Positions 25,426 through 34,550 of a DNA stretch of 64,000 nt are shown in pieces (positions within the stretch are counted from its first letter, which is position 1; every line of letters begins with the position of its first letter). The stretch covers positions 1 through 64,000 of the forward strand of contig CAZAFV010000005.1 of assembly GCA_964484385.1 (NCBI GenBank), given 5' to 3'. Made by a program: the position numbers and the translations under genes. The notes beneath the pieces were generated by a model. The model was not told the origin of the DNA and ran no database searches. It saw nothing but the letters and a program-made list of their open reading frames with translations. Origin of the DNA: Poriferisodalis sp964484385 (GTDB taxonomy: Bacteria; Actinomycetota; Acidimicrobiia; Acidimicrobiales; Poriferisodalaceae).

Positions 25426-25624
25426 CACCCGCCGGCGCCGGGCTGAGGGCCGCTATAGGCAGCCGCACCGGCTGCGGGCGGCGACGCACGACGCGCCCGC
25501 CGAGCGTCCGCAATCAGGAGCCGCGCCGCGGTTAGCGCCGGTCTCGCACTGCTTTCGTCTTCTCTCCCCGTGGCCTGGGTGCCCAAGCCCGGAGCGCACG
25601 GCGCGTCCGTGCTGAAATGTGCGA
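25426..25624 (+). promoter_or_regulatory. intergenic region with leaderless-type promoter of CoA-transferase copy 2
   Basis: This 199-bp region is non-coding. Its right end holds TGAAAT at 25613-25618, exactly -12 to -7 relative to ATG 25625, within GTGCTGAAATGTGCG that is identical to the leader of copy 1. GC-rich inverted stretches follow the upstream stop (GCCGGCGCCGGGC near 25431) and may help termination. No other gene or RNA was recognised. Confidence 0.35.
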
Positions 25625-28180
25625 ATGCCTGACGCCCCGAGTGATTCTGAGACCGCCTCGATGCTGAGCCCGTTCCGGGTGCTCGACCTGACCGACGAGC
25701 GGGGTCACCTGTGCGGGGCGATCCTCGCCCAGATGGGTGCCGATGTCATCGCGGTGGAACCGCCCGAGGGTTCGTCTGCCCGGCGCCTGGCCCCCTTTGC
25801 CGGCGATGTTGAGGGTCCCGAGCGTTCGCTGCATCACTGGGCGTACAACCGGGGCAAGCGCAGCGTGGTGCTCGACCTGGCGACCGACGATGGTGCAGCC
25901 ACGCTGCGGGATCTCGCGGCGGCGGCCGACATCCTGATCGAATCGGCCGGCCCGGGCCAGATGGAGGCCCTGGGGCTGGGCTACGGCACCTTGTCGGAGA
26001 TCAATCCCGAGCTGGTGTACGTGTCGATCTCGCCGTTCGGCTCCGACGGACCCAAGGCCGACTGGGCTGTCTCGGATCTGACGTTGCAGGCCTCAGCGGT
26101 GAACATGGCGATGACCGGCGATTCCGACCGGGCACCGGTGCGCACCGGGGGTCTGTTCCCGCAGGCGTTCCACAATGCGGCCTCCGAGGCTGCGGGCGCT
26201 GCGCTGATCGCCCTGTGGGAGCGCCAGACGGTTTCGGGTCTCGGCCAGCACGTGGACATGTCGGCCCAGCAGAGCATGAACCAGGCATGCCAGTCGTACG
26301 CGCTTTCCACACCGCTGGGCGCGACGCCGCCGACCCGCCACGCCGGCGGGGTGCTGGTGGAGGGTCTGCATGTGCAGCTGATGTGGCCGTGCAAGGACGG
26401 GCATGCGTCGGTGACGTTCCTGTTCGGGCCGGGCTTCCGTGCCTTCACGCAGAGCCTCATGGACTGGGTGTGCGAGGAGGGCTTCTGCGACGAAGCCACC
26501 CGCGACAAGAACTGGACCGAGTACGCCATGATGCTGCTCGACGGCCGCGAGCCGATCTCGGAGTACGAGCGGCTGAAGCAGGTCCTGGCAGACTTCTTCG
26601 CCACCAAGACCAAGGCCGAGCTGCTGGATGCGGCCATGAGCCGGCGGGTGCTGATCACCCCGGTGTGGACGGCCGACGAGGTGGTGAACTCGCACCAGCT
26701 GGCCGCCCGTGAGTACTGGGAGACCGTCACCCAGGATCTGGGCGACAGCGACGGCGAAAGTGGCGAGGTGCGCTACCCGGGTCGCTATGCGCGCTTCAGT
26801 GCCACGCCGATGCAACCGCTCGGTCCGCCGCCGAAGCTGGGCCAGCACACCGCCGAGGTATTGGCCGAGCTGGCTGGGGCCGATGCAGCACCGGCACAGA
26901 CGCGGCCTCGCATCGAGGTCACGGGCGCTGACGTCAGCGCCCAGACGGCTTCGACAGCACGCCCGCTCGAGAACGTCAAGGTGCTCGACTTCATGTGGGC
27001 GATGGCGGGGCCCGCAGCAGCGCGGGTGCTGGCCGACTACGGCGCCGACATCATCCGGGTGGAATCCGAAACCCGCTTGGAGGTGGCCCGATCGCTGCAG
27101 CCGTTCCGTGACGACATCGGCGACCCGGAGTACTCGGCGCTCTACAACAACATGAACGCCGGCAAGCGAGGCATCTGCCTCGACATGTCCAAGCCGGCTG
27201 CGTTAGACGTCATCTGGGATCTCATCGACTGGGCCGACGTGATCGTGGAGTCGTTCTCGCCGAAGGGCATGGCCGGCTTCGGGATGGGCTGGGAGCAGGT
27301 GCGCGAGCGCCGGCCCGACGTGATCATGGCGTCGAGCTGCCTGATGGGCCAGACCGGGCCGCTGGCGATGCTGGCTGGTTTCGGAACCATGGCCGCGGCG
27401 ATCTCGGGGTTCTTCTACCCGGTGGGCTGGCCGGATCGGGCGCCGTGCGGGCCGTTCGGCGCCTACACCGACTACACCTCGCCCCGCTGGCTGGTGGCTG
27501 CGGTGATGGGAGCGCTGGAGCACCGGCGCCGCACCGGTGAGGGCCAGTACATCGACATGTCCCAGGCCGAGTCGGCGCTGCATCTGCTGGCGCCGGCGGT
27601 GCTCGACCGCACGGTGAACGGCCGGGTGGCGCACCGGGTGGGCAACCGCGACCGGCACATCGCGCCCCAGGGCGTCTACCAGACAGCAGCCAGCGACCGG
27701 TTCCCCGCCGTCGTGCCCGACGACAGCTGGATCGCCATCTCGTGTGTCGACGATGAGCAGTGGCAGTCACTCGCAGCTCTGATGGGCCGGGGCGACTTGG
27801 GCGACCTGACTCTGGCCGAGCGCCATGAGCGCCACGACGAGCTCGACGAGATCATCTCGGCGTGGGCCCGGGGCCACGACGGTGTGGCGCTGATGCATCG
27901 CCTGCAGGACGTCGGCGTAGCTGCGCACATCGTGCAGAACTCGCCGGAGTACACCGCCGATGCGCAGGTCATCCACCGGGGCCAGCAGGTGGAGGTGCCC
28001 CACGCCAAGCAGGGCACCACCATCGTGGACGCGTCCCGATTCGCGCTGTCTCGCACCCCGGCACAGGTGACCTACGGCGGCCCGACGCTCGGAGAGCACA
28101 CCTTCGACATCCTCACCGAGGTGCTCGGCTACGACAGCGACCGCATAGCCGAACTCGCCGTCGCCGAACTCCTGGCCTGA
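25625..28180 (+). CDS. double-domain CaiB/BaiF family (class III) CoA-transferase, copy 2
   Basis: This is an intact 851-aa paralogue of the gene at 21002, very similar along its whole length. Domain 1 (about 15-430) carries GADVIAVEPPEGSSARR, GSDGPKADW and GLGQHVDMSAQQSMNQ. Domain 2 (about 450-850) carries VKVLDFMWAMAGPAAARVLADYG and GEGQYIDMSQAESALHL. Both conserved Asp residues are kept. It would move CoA from an acyl-CoA donor to a carboxylic acid. Divergence between copies is highest in the inter-domain linker and after the domain-1 core (SYALSTPLGATPPTRHAGG), suggesting different acid substrates. It runs convergently toward the single-chain carboxylase gene. Confidence 0.88.
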   Translation: MPDAPSDSETASMLSPFRVLDLTDERGHLCGAILAQMGADVIAVEPPEGSSARRLAPFAGDVEGPERSLHHWAYNRGKRSVVLDLATDDGAATLRDLAAAADILIESAGPGQMEALGLGYGTLSEINPELVYVSISPFGSDGPKADWAVSDLTLQASAVNMAMTGDSDRAPVRTGGLFPQAFHNAASEAAGAALIALWERQTVSGLGQHVDMSAQQSMNQACQSYALSTPLGATPPTRHAGGVLVEGLHVQLMWPCKDGHASVTFLFGPGFRAFTQSLMDWVCEEGFCDEATRDKNWTEYAMMLLDGREPISEYERLKQVLADFFATKTKAELLDAAMSRRVLITPVWTADEVVNSHQLAAREYWETVTQDLGDSDGESGEVRYPGRYARFSATPMQPLGPPPKLGQHTAEVLAELAGADAAPAQTRPRIEVTGADVSAQTASTARPLENVKVLDFMWAMAGPAAARVLADYGADIIRVESETRLEVARSLQPFRDDIGDPEYSALYNNMNAGKRGICLDMSKPAALDVIWDLIDWADVIVESFSPKGMAGFGMGWEQVRERRPDVIMASSCLMGQTGPLAMLAGFGTMAAAISGFFYPVGWPDRAPCGPFGAYTDYTSPRWLVAAVMGALEHRRRTGEGQYIDMSQAESALHLLAPAVLDRTVNGRVAHRVGNRDRHIAPQGVYQTAASDRFPAVVPDDSWIAISCVDDEQWQSLAALMGRGDLGDLTLAERHERHDELDEIISAWARGHDGVALMHRLQDVGVAAHIVQNSPEYTADAQVIHRGQQVEVPHAKQGTTIVDASRFALSRTPAQVTYGGPTLGEHTFDILTEVLGYDSDRIAELAVAELLA

Positions 28181-28216
28181 TTCCCGCCTGCCGCGTGCTG
28201 GCCGCAGCCTCGGGCG

Positions 28217-31200
28217 TTACCAGGTGTCGACCATGGGGCGCTTCTTGCCGGTGCGTGGGGGCGGCTTGGGGGCTGCCAGCAGCGCCATGCGGATCCAGTC
28301 GCGGCTTTCGGCGGGATCGATCACGTCGTCGATCTCGAAGAACGTGGCCGTGTTGACGGCTTTGCCCTGCTCGTACAGGCGGGCGACGCGCTTCTCGTAT
28401 TCCGCTATGCGCTCCTCCGGGTCCTCGATGGCCTCGAGCTCACGGCGGTAGCCCAGCTTCACGAAGCCCTCGAGGCCCATGCCGCCGAACTCGCCCGTCG
28501 GCCACGACACGGTGAACGTCGGCGCCTTGAAGCTGCCGCCGGCCATGGCCTGGGCTCCCAGCCCGTAGCCCTTGCGCAGCACGATGGTCATGAACGGCAC
28601 CGTCACGTTGGCCGCCGTCACGAACATGCGGGCCGCATGGCGCACCGTCGCCTCGTACTCGGCTTGGGGCCCCACCATGATCCCCGGCGTGTCGCACAGG
28701 AACAGCAGCGGGATGTCGTGCGCGTCGCAGAGCTGGATGAAGCGGGCGGCCTTGTCACCGGTGTCGGCGTCGACCGCGCCGCCGAGATGGTGGTTGTTGT
28801 TGGCCACCACGCCGATCGGACGTCCTTCGACGCGTGCCAGCGCCGTGACGCAACCCGGTCCCCAGCCGCGGCGCAGCTCCATCACCGAGTCGACATCGCA
28901 GAGCTTGTCGATGATGTCGCGCACGTCGTAGGCCCGCAGGCGATTCTCGGGCACCAGGTGGCGCAGCTCGCGCTGGTCGTGGCACTCCCACTCCTCGACG
29001 GAGCCCTGGAAGTACGACAGGTACTGCTTGGCGGCCACGATCGCCGCGGCCTCGTCTTCCACCAGCACGTCGATCACGCCGTTGGGCCACTGCACGTCGA
29101 CGGGGCCGACCTCCTCGGGACGGAACACGCCCAGGCCGCCGCCCTCGATCATGGCGGGGCCGCCGACGCCGATGTTCGAGCCCTCGGTCGCGATGATCAC
29201 GTCGCAGCAGCCCAGCAGCACTGCATTGCCCGCAAAGCAGCGACCGTTGGTGACGCCCACCAGCGGCACCAGGCCGCTGAGCTGAGCAAAGAAGGTGAAC
29301 GCCCAGCAGTCGAGACCCGAGCCGCCGATGCCGTCGGTGTCGCCCGGTCTGCCGCCGCCGCCCTCGGCCAGCAGCACCACCGGCAGGCGGTTGTGCTCGG
29401 CGATCTCGAACATGCGGTCCTTCTTGCGGTGGTTGTTCCCGCCTTGGGTGCCCGCCAGCACCATGTAGTCGTAGGACATGACCATGGCCTGGGATTGCTC
29501 AGGGCCGAAGAGGTCGCCGTTGACGCTGGCCACGCCGGCCACCATGCCGTCGCCCTGGGTGTTGGCGATCAGGTCTTCCATGGAGCGGCGGCGGCGCTGC
29601 GCAGCCACCATCAGCGGGCTGTACTCCACGAACGTGCCCGGATCGACGAGGTCTGCCATGTTCTCGCGCGCCGTGCGGTGGCCGCGGCCGTGACGCTTCG
29701 CGACAGCCTCGGGCCGGTTCTCGTCGAGGCCGAAACCACGTCGTTCGAACACCTCGGCCAGATCGGGCCGGATGAAGTCGAGATCGACTGCTGCTGCGGC
29801 TTCGACGACCTCCACCGAGACGTCGGCTTCCTCGACGAACAGCAACGAGTGCCCCTCGTACACCGTGTCACCGGGCGCCACGCCCAGCATTCGCACGAAG
29901 CCGGTGACCGTGGAGGTCACGACGTGCTCCATCTTCATCGCTTCCATCACCGCGACCTGCTGGCCCTCGGCGACGGGATCGCCTTCGGCGACAGCGAGCG
30001 AGACGATCGTGCCCTGCAGCGGTGCTGCTACGGCGATGCTGCCGTCGGGGCCGGTCACGGTCGCCACTGGCACACTGGGCTGCCACGCGCCTGCCGGCGC
30101 GCCATGGAGCGAGGCTGTGCCCGAAGCCATGGCTTGAGCCCGAACAGCGTCAGATGCGGCCCGGTCGGCAGGGGCGTCATCAATGTCGCCGTGGTGCAGC
30201 ACGGCGAGCGGATCGTCTCCGACCGTCGCACCAGCCCGTCCACCAGCGCCGGCACCGGCGGCGACAGCCGGCTCGGCAGGCGCCCAGACCGATGCCGCCT
30301 GGGCAGCAGCGGTGCACAGCGCATCGGCGTGATCGGCCACGAAGCTGGTGGTGAGATCGTTGGCGATCACTTCGGGCCGGTCGAGCAGCGCGGCCAGGAA
30401 CCCCAGGTTCGTCGCCACGCCCTCGATGCGGAATTCGCCCAAGGCCCGGCGTGCCCGGCGGACCGCGTCGGCGTACTCGCGGCTGGGGCTGTAGGCGATC
30501 ACCTTGGCGAGCAGCGAGTCGAAGCTGGGGTTGGTGCCGTATCCGACGTAGCCGTAGGTGTCGGTGCGTATCCCTGGACCGGTGGGAGGCTCGAAGGCGG
30601 CGAGCACACCGCCGCTTGGGCGTGAGGTGCCGTCTGGCTGCATCGTCTCGGTGTTGATACGGCATTGGATGGCGTACCCGCGCGGCGATGGCACGTCGGG
30701 TTGCGTCAACCCCACATCGGCAAGGCGGGCACCCCCGGCAATCCTGAGTTGCGCGGCCACGAGATCGACGCCGGTGACTTCCTCGGTGACCGTGTGCTCG
30801 ACCTGGATGCGAGCGTTGACCTCGCAGAAGGCGATCGTGGCGGGGTCGTCGGTGTCGATGAGGAATTCCCAGGTGCCCAGGCTGCGGTAGCCGACTGCCC
30901 TGGCCATCTCGGTGGCGGCGTCGCACACCGCCTGGCGGGCATCGGTCGTGAGCGTGGGCGAGGGAGCGATCTCGACGATCTTCTGGTTCTGGCGCTGCAG
31001 CGTGCATTCCCGCTCGCCCAGGTGCGAGACCGTCTCGCCGTCGCCGACGATCTGCACCTCGATGTGGCGGGCACGCTCGATCAGCTGCTCCACGTAGAGA
31101 TCGCCGTTGCCGAACGCAGCGGCAGCCTCGCTGGCGCAGCGCTCATAGGCCGCTTCGAGCTCGTCGGCTGAGCGCACGACGCGCATGCCTCGCCCGCCGC

Positions 31201-31681
31201 CCCCGGCCAGGGCCTTGATCATCATCGGCCCGTGCTCGGCGAAGAAGGCCTGGGCAGCTTCGACCGACGTCGGCTCGGACGTGGCGGGCAGCAGGGGCAC
31301 ATGGTGCTGTTGCGCGAGCGCTCGAGCGGCGAGCTTGTCCCCGAAGAGCTCGAGCTGGAGCGCGCTGGGCCCCACGAAGGTGATGTCGGCCGCCTTGCAC
31401 GCAAGCGCCAAGGCCGGGTTCTCGGCCAGGAACCCGTAGCCGGGATGGATCGCGTCGCAGCCGGCCCCCGCCGCCGCGCTGACCACCTGGTCCACGTCGA
31501 GATAGGGCGCGACGCCCCGGCCGTCGAGCGTGATCGACTCATCGGCCACCCGGGTGTGCAGCGAGGCAGCGTCGTCGTCGCCCGCGATAGCAACCGTGCC
31601 GATGCCGAGCTCGCTGGCCGCCCGCGCTACCCGCACGGCAATCTCGCCGCGGTTCGCAATCAGCAGCTTCTTCAGGCCCAT
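28217..31681 (-). CDS. single-chain acyl-CoA carboxylase: biotin carboxylase-BCCP-carboxyltransferase fusion
   Basis: The 1154-aa protein joins three functions normally split over two or three subunits. Residues 1 to about 450 are biotin carboxylase (LIANRGEIAVRVARAASELG, ATP-binding KALAGGGGRGMR, FCEVNARIQVEHTVTE). About 545-620 is a biotin carrier domain with the biotinylated Lys583 in EAMKMEH. About 630-1154 is the carboxyltransferase (GNNHRKKDRM, LLFLCDTPGIMVG, EFGGMGLEGFVKLGYR). It would carboxylate an acyl-CoA using ATP and bicarbonate. Such single-chain architecture is known for long-chain acyl-CoA carboxylases of some actinobacteria and proteobacteria. A ribosome site GGGGAAGGG precedes the ATG. 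Convergence with the CoA-transferase gene hints at a shared acyl-CoA pathway. Confidence 0.9.
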   Translation of the reverse strand: MGLKKLLIANRGEIAVRVARAASELGIGTVAIAGDDDAASLHTRVADESITLDGRGVAPYLDVDQVVSAAAGAGCDAIHPGYGFLAENPALALACKAADITFVGPSALQLELFGDKLAARALAQQHHVPLLPATSEPTSVEAAQAFFAEHGPMMIKALAGGGGRGMRVVRSADELEAAYERCASEAAAAFGNGDLYVEQLIERARHIEVQIVGDGETVSHLGERECTLQRQNQKIVEIAPSPTLTTDARQAVCDAATEMARAVGYRSLGTWEFLIDTDDPATIAFCEVNARIQVEHTVTEEVTGVDLVAAQLRIAGGARLADVGLTQPDVPSPRGYAIQCRINTETMQPDGTSRPSGGVLAAFEPPTGPGIRTDTYGYVGYGTNPSFDSLLAKVIAYSPSREYADAVRRARRALGEFRIEGVATNLGFLAALLDRPEVIANDLTTSFVADHADALCTAAAQAASVWAPAEPAVAAGAGAGGRAGATVGDDPLAVLHHGDIDDAPADRAASDAVRAQAMASGTASLHGAPAGAWQPSVPVATVTGPDGSIAVAAPLQGTIVSLAVAEGDPVAEGQQVAVMEAMKMEHVVTSTVTGFVRMLGVAPGDTVYEGHSLLFVEEADVSVEVVEAAAAVDLDFIRPDLAEVFERRGFGLDENRPEAVAKRHGRGHRTARENMADLVDPGTFVEYSPLMVAAQRRRRSMEDLIANTQGDGMVAGVASVNGDLFGPEQSQAMVMSYDYMVLAGTQGGNNHRKKDRMFEIAEHNRLPVVLLAEGGGGRPGDTDGIGGSGLDCWAFTFFAQLSGLVPLVGVTNGRCFAGNAVLLGCCDVIIATEGSNIGVGGPAMIEGGGLGVFRPEEVGPVDVQWPNGVIDVLVEDEAAAIVAAKQYLSYFQGSVEEWECHDQRELRHLVPENRLRAYDVRDIIDKLCDVDSVMELRRGWGPGCVTALARVEGRPIGVVANNNHHLGGAVDADTGDKAARFIQLCDAHDIPLLFLCDTPGIMVGPQAEYEATVRHAARMFVTAANVTVPFMTIVLRKGYGLGAQAMAGGSFKAPTFTVSWPTGEFGGMGLEGFVKLGYRRELEAIEDPEERIAEYEKRVARLYEQGKAVNTATFFEIDDVIDPAESRDWIRMALLAAPKPPPRTGKKRPMVDTW

Positions 31682-31856
31682 GGGTGCCCTTCCCCTGTGT
31701 CACAGCGACTCGTTGCCCGACGCGGGCCGCGCCGCCATTCGTCGGCCAACGCTAGGTGCGAAGACGGCGCGATGCCCACGGCAACGAGCTCGGCGGCAGC
31801 AGCGTTGCCCGCGCCGGTCAGCTAGACAGCGGTGCAGCGCAAGGAGGGGAAGTGCG

Positions 31857-32957
31857 ATGCCCGTGGACGCCAGAGTTGTTGTCATCCCGCAGGAGGCTGG
31901 TGCCGGACCTGAAGTGATGGACGTGACGCTGCCCGATCCGAGCGGTCATCAGGTGGTGGTGAAGCAGTACGCGTCGGGCGTCTGCCACAGTCAGCTGCAC
32001 ACCATTCACAACCCGAGGGCGGCGCCGGCCGTGTTGGGTCACGAGTCCACCGGCGAGGTGGTCGCCGTGGGCGACGACGTGACCGGCCTCGCGCCGGGCG
32101 ACACGGTGATGGTCACGTGGGTGCCGAAGGACACCGAGAACGCGCGCCGTCGGGGCGGACCATTGCGGCTCGATCTCGGCGATGGCCGCACGGCAACCTC
32201 CATCAACGTGTTCACCTGGGCCACCCACACGATCGCGGATGAGATGTTCGTGGTGAAGGTGCCCGAGGGCATCGACGTGGAGGCCACCTGCATCATTGGC
32301 TGCGCGGTCATCACCGGCGCCGGTGCGGTGCTCCACACCGCCGGAGTGAAGGCCGGGGACAGCGTGGCCATCTTCGGTGTCGGCGGAGTCGGCCTATCTG
32401 CAGTTGCTGCGGCGAACTTCGTCGGGGCCGATCCGATCATCGCCGTGGACCTCTCCGAGGAGAAGCTGGACTTCGCGAAGCGCTTCGGGGCTACTCACGG
32501 CGTCAACGCTTCCAGCGGCGATCCCGTCGAAGAGATCAGGGCGCTCACGACCGACGAGCACCGCTTCGACATCCTGCGTCAGCCGCTGCGCGGCGTGGAC
32601 TTCGCCTTCGACTGCATCGGGCACCAGAGCACGATGGCCCAGATCCACGAGGCCACTCATGCCGGCGAGTTCGGCCAGAGCCGCGGCGGAACAGCGGTGC
32701 TCGTCGGCGTGCCACAGCGCAACCTCGAACTCGACACCCTGCACCTGTTCATCGGCGAGCGGGCGTTCATCTCCAGCCTGGGCGGCAGCTGCGAGCCGGC
32801 CGTCGATTTCCCCCGCTTCTTGCAGTGGCACACCGACGGCAGCCTCGACCTCAACTCGCTGGTAACGCAGAGCTACCCGATTGACGACATCGGCCAGGCT
32901 GTCGACGACCTCGAGAACGGAAGGATCGCAGGCCGCTCCATCCTGGTATTCGACTGA
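31857..32957 (+). CDS. zinc-type alcohol dehydrogenase (MDR family)
   Basis: The 366-aa medium-chain dehydrogenase has catalytic-zinc ligands in ASGVCHSQLH, GHEST and IIGCAVITGAG, plus a Rossmann motif AIFGVGGVGLSAV. The lobe that normally holds four structural-zinc Cys has none (VPKDTENARRRGGPLRLD), so the structural zinc is absent. It resembles the S-(hydroxymethyl)-thiol dehydrogenase branch. The substrate is an alcohol or aldehyde, not identifiable from sequence. ATG 31857 has AAGGAGGGG seven bases upstream; the longer upstream frame is not needed. It diverges from the carboxylase gene. Confidence 0.85.
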   Translation: MPVDARVVVIPQEAGAGPEVMDVTLPDPSGHQVVVKQYASGVCHSQLHTIHNPRAAPAVLGHESTGEVVAVGDDVTGLAPGDTVMVTWVPKDTENARRRGGPLRLDLGDGRTATSINVFTWATHTIADEMFVVKVPEGIDVEATCIIGCAVITGAGAVLHTAGVKAGDSVAIFGVGGVGLSAVAAANFVGADPIIAVDLSEEKLDFAKRFGATHGVNASSGDPVEEIRALTTDEHRFDILRQPLRGVDFAFDCIGHQSTMAQIHEATHAGEFGQSRGGTAVLVGVPQRNLELDTLHLFIGERAFISSLGGSCEPAVDFPRFLQWHTDGSLDLNSLVTQSYPIDDIGQAVDDLENGRIAGRSILVFD

Positions 32958-32964
32958 CCGATGG

Positions 32965-33618
32965 CTACCAGCCGTTGACGTGGACGAACTGGTCGAAGGG
33001 CTTGCGGCGGCCTGGCTTGAAGTCGGTGCCGATGGTGTGAGCCACGGGCAGCAACGCCACCTGCTGCACCTCGTCGAAGGGAATGCCGAGGATCTCGGCG
33101 ACTTCCTGCTCGCGAGCCAGATGGACAGTGGTCCAGCAGGTACCCAGACCTCGATTGCGAGCGGCGAGGCAGAAACTCCACGCAGCTTGAATGACCGAAC
33201 CCCAGCGCAGCGCCTGCAGCCCCGCAGGAGCTCCGTCGAGGCGACCTTCGATGCACGGCACGAAGATCGCGGGCGTGCGCGGAAAGTTCTCTGCCAGGTA
33301 GCGGGCTGAGTCCATCATGCGCAGCCAGTCCGCCCGCGCCGCCGGATCGGTCTCGGCTGCTGCGGCCTTGGCCAGGTAGTTGTCGTCGATCCGGCCGAGC
33401 CAAACCTCTTGATAGATCGTCCCGACGGCACGGCACTGTTCCGGATCGGTCGAAACGACGAAGTGCCAGTCCTGGCGCAGCGATCCGGTGGGAGCTTGCA
33501 GCGCCAGCTCGAGGCATTCGCGCAATGTTGCGTCGTCGACAGGCTGGTCAAAGTCGAGCCGGCGCCGCACGGCGCGGGTGGTGGCCAGCACCTCGTCGGC
33601 GCTGAGGGAGAGCGTCAC
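32965..33618 (-). CDS. nitroreductase family protein
   Basis: The 217-aa FMN-binding nitroreductase-fold protein shows TTRAVRRRLDFDQPV at the N-terminus (phosphate-contact RAVRR), APTGSLRQDWHFVV, and RGLGTCWTTVHL. It probably reduces a quinone, nitro compound or enone with NAD(P)H. The GTG start lies seven bases after the stop of the SCO6745-like gene in the same direction, so the two are likely co-transcribed. It converges on the alcohol dehydrogenase gene with a seven-base gap. Confidence 0.85.
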   Translation of the reverse strand: MTLSLSADEVLATTRAVRRRLDFDQPVDDATLRECLELALQAPTGSLRQDWHFVVSTDPEQCRAVGTIYQEVWLGRIDDNYLAKAAAAETDPAARADWLRMMDSARYLAENFPRTPAIFVPCIEGRLDGAPAGLQALRWGSVIQAAWSFCLAARNRGLGTCWTTVHLAREQEVAEILGIPFDEVQQVALLPVAHTIGTDFKPGRRKPFDQFVHVNGW

Positions 33619-33625
33619 GGCTGCG

Positions 33626-34360
33626 CTAATCGGCGAGAGCGGCTTCGATGGCGGCGATGCCGTCGGCGAGCGCTTGGGCCTCGGCGCTGTCGAGCACGCT
33701 GTAGATCGGCGCGATCAGTTCGTCGGTCAGCGCTTCGGCGGCCTCCCATTTCGCACGATGCTCGTCGGTGACCTGCGCGTCATTCGTCCAGCCGAACATC
33801 TCGACGTCGTCGGGCCGGCGCACGCGGTGAGCCATCTCGGTCGACAGGCCCGACGCCACGATGGCAACGAGGTGCAGGCTGCCACGCAGCTCCCGCAGCA
33901 CGGCCACGTTCTGGAACGCCCGGGCTGCGGCCTCGTCGCTGCGCGGCTCGGATGCGACTGCCGCGAAGAGTGCCTGTGCGGAGCTGTCGACGAGCCCAGC
34001 GTCGATCACCTTGTCGGCGGCGGCATTGAACGTGTCGAGACCTGCGACACCGCCCAGCTTGGATGAGCCGAACGCACCCGCGCACTCCATGTAGAGACGG
34101 CCTCCGTCGCGTGGCGCCATGGTCTCCTTGGCCGAATTCCAGATCTTGGCGACCAGAGCCGGGTTGAAGTAGCCGAAGGCGCTGTGCACCACCGTGGCCT
34201 CGACATCGCCGAGCACGCCGCCGCGGCCCAGCACGTACAGGCGGAAGCCGTCGAGGCCGGCTTCCTTGCCGCGGGCCAGCGTTCCGGGGTCGAAATAGAA
34301 CCTTGAGCCCAGCGCAGCGATGGGCGGGCACACCGTTTGAACGAGTTCACGTGTCTCCAT
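33626..34360 (-). CDS. SCO6745-family protein
   Basis: The 244-aa protein starts METRELVQTVCPPIAALGSRFYFDP and keeps the RLYVLGRGGVLGDVEATVV and FGYFNPALV segments (quoted in part) of the actinobacterial SCO6745 family. That family is mostly helical; its function is not established and some members lie in biosynthetic clusters. ATG 34360 is chosen by family start; a second in-frame ATG is 18 bases upstream and neither has a clear ribosome site. It is upstream of, and probably in one operon with, the nitroreductase. The 190 bp before it (34361-34550) hold no gene and only a partial repeat of CGAACTCA (34409 and 34478 areas). Confidence 0.75.
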   Translation of the reverse strand: METRELVQTVCPPIAALGSRFYFDPGTLARGKEAGLDGFRLYVLGRGGVLGDVEATVVHSAFGYFNPALVAKIWNSAKETMAPRDGGRLYMECAGAFGSSKLGGVAGLDTFNAAADKVIDAGLVDSSAQALFAAVASEPRSDEAAARAFQNVAVLRELRGSLHLVAIVASGLSTEMAHRVRRPDDVEMFGWTNDAQVTDEHRAKWEAAEALTDELIAPIYSVLDSAEAQALADGIAAIEAALAD

Positions 34361-34550
34361 GGGGCGACAGTGTGGCATCGAGCCGCCAGCGCCGCTCCCG
34401 CACGGTTGGGCGAACTCAGACCCTGTCCAATGCGCGCAGCGGGTGAAGCATGCTGCTTGACGTGGCTGCCTCGCCCGAACTCACTGCTCGGCGCAGCCAG
34501 CTCGGCGCGATGCGTCGCTGCGTTCGACGGCGGATGCGATTCGTGCCGTG

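Noticed and set aside
34361..34550. Small gene between the SCO6745-like and dienelactone hydrolase genes
   Set aside because: Open frames there are short, lack ribosome sites and resemble no family. It is treated as promoter-bearing intergenic DNA.
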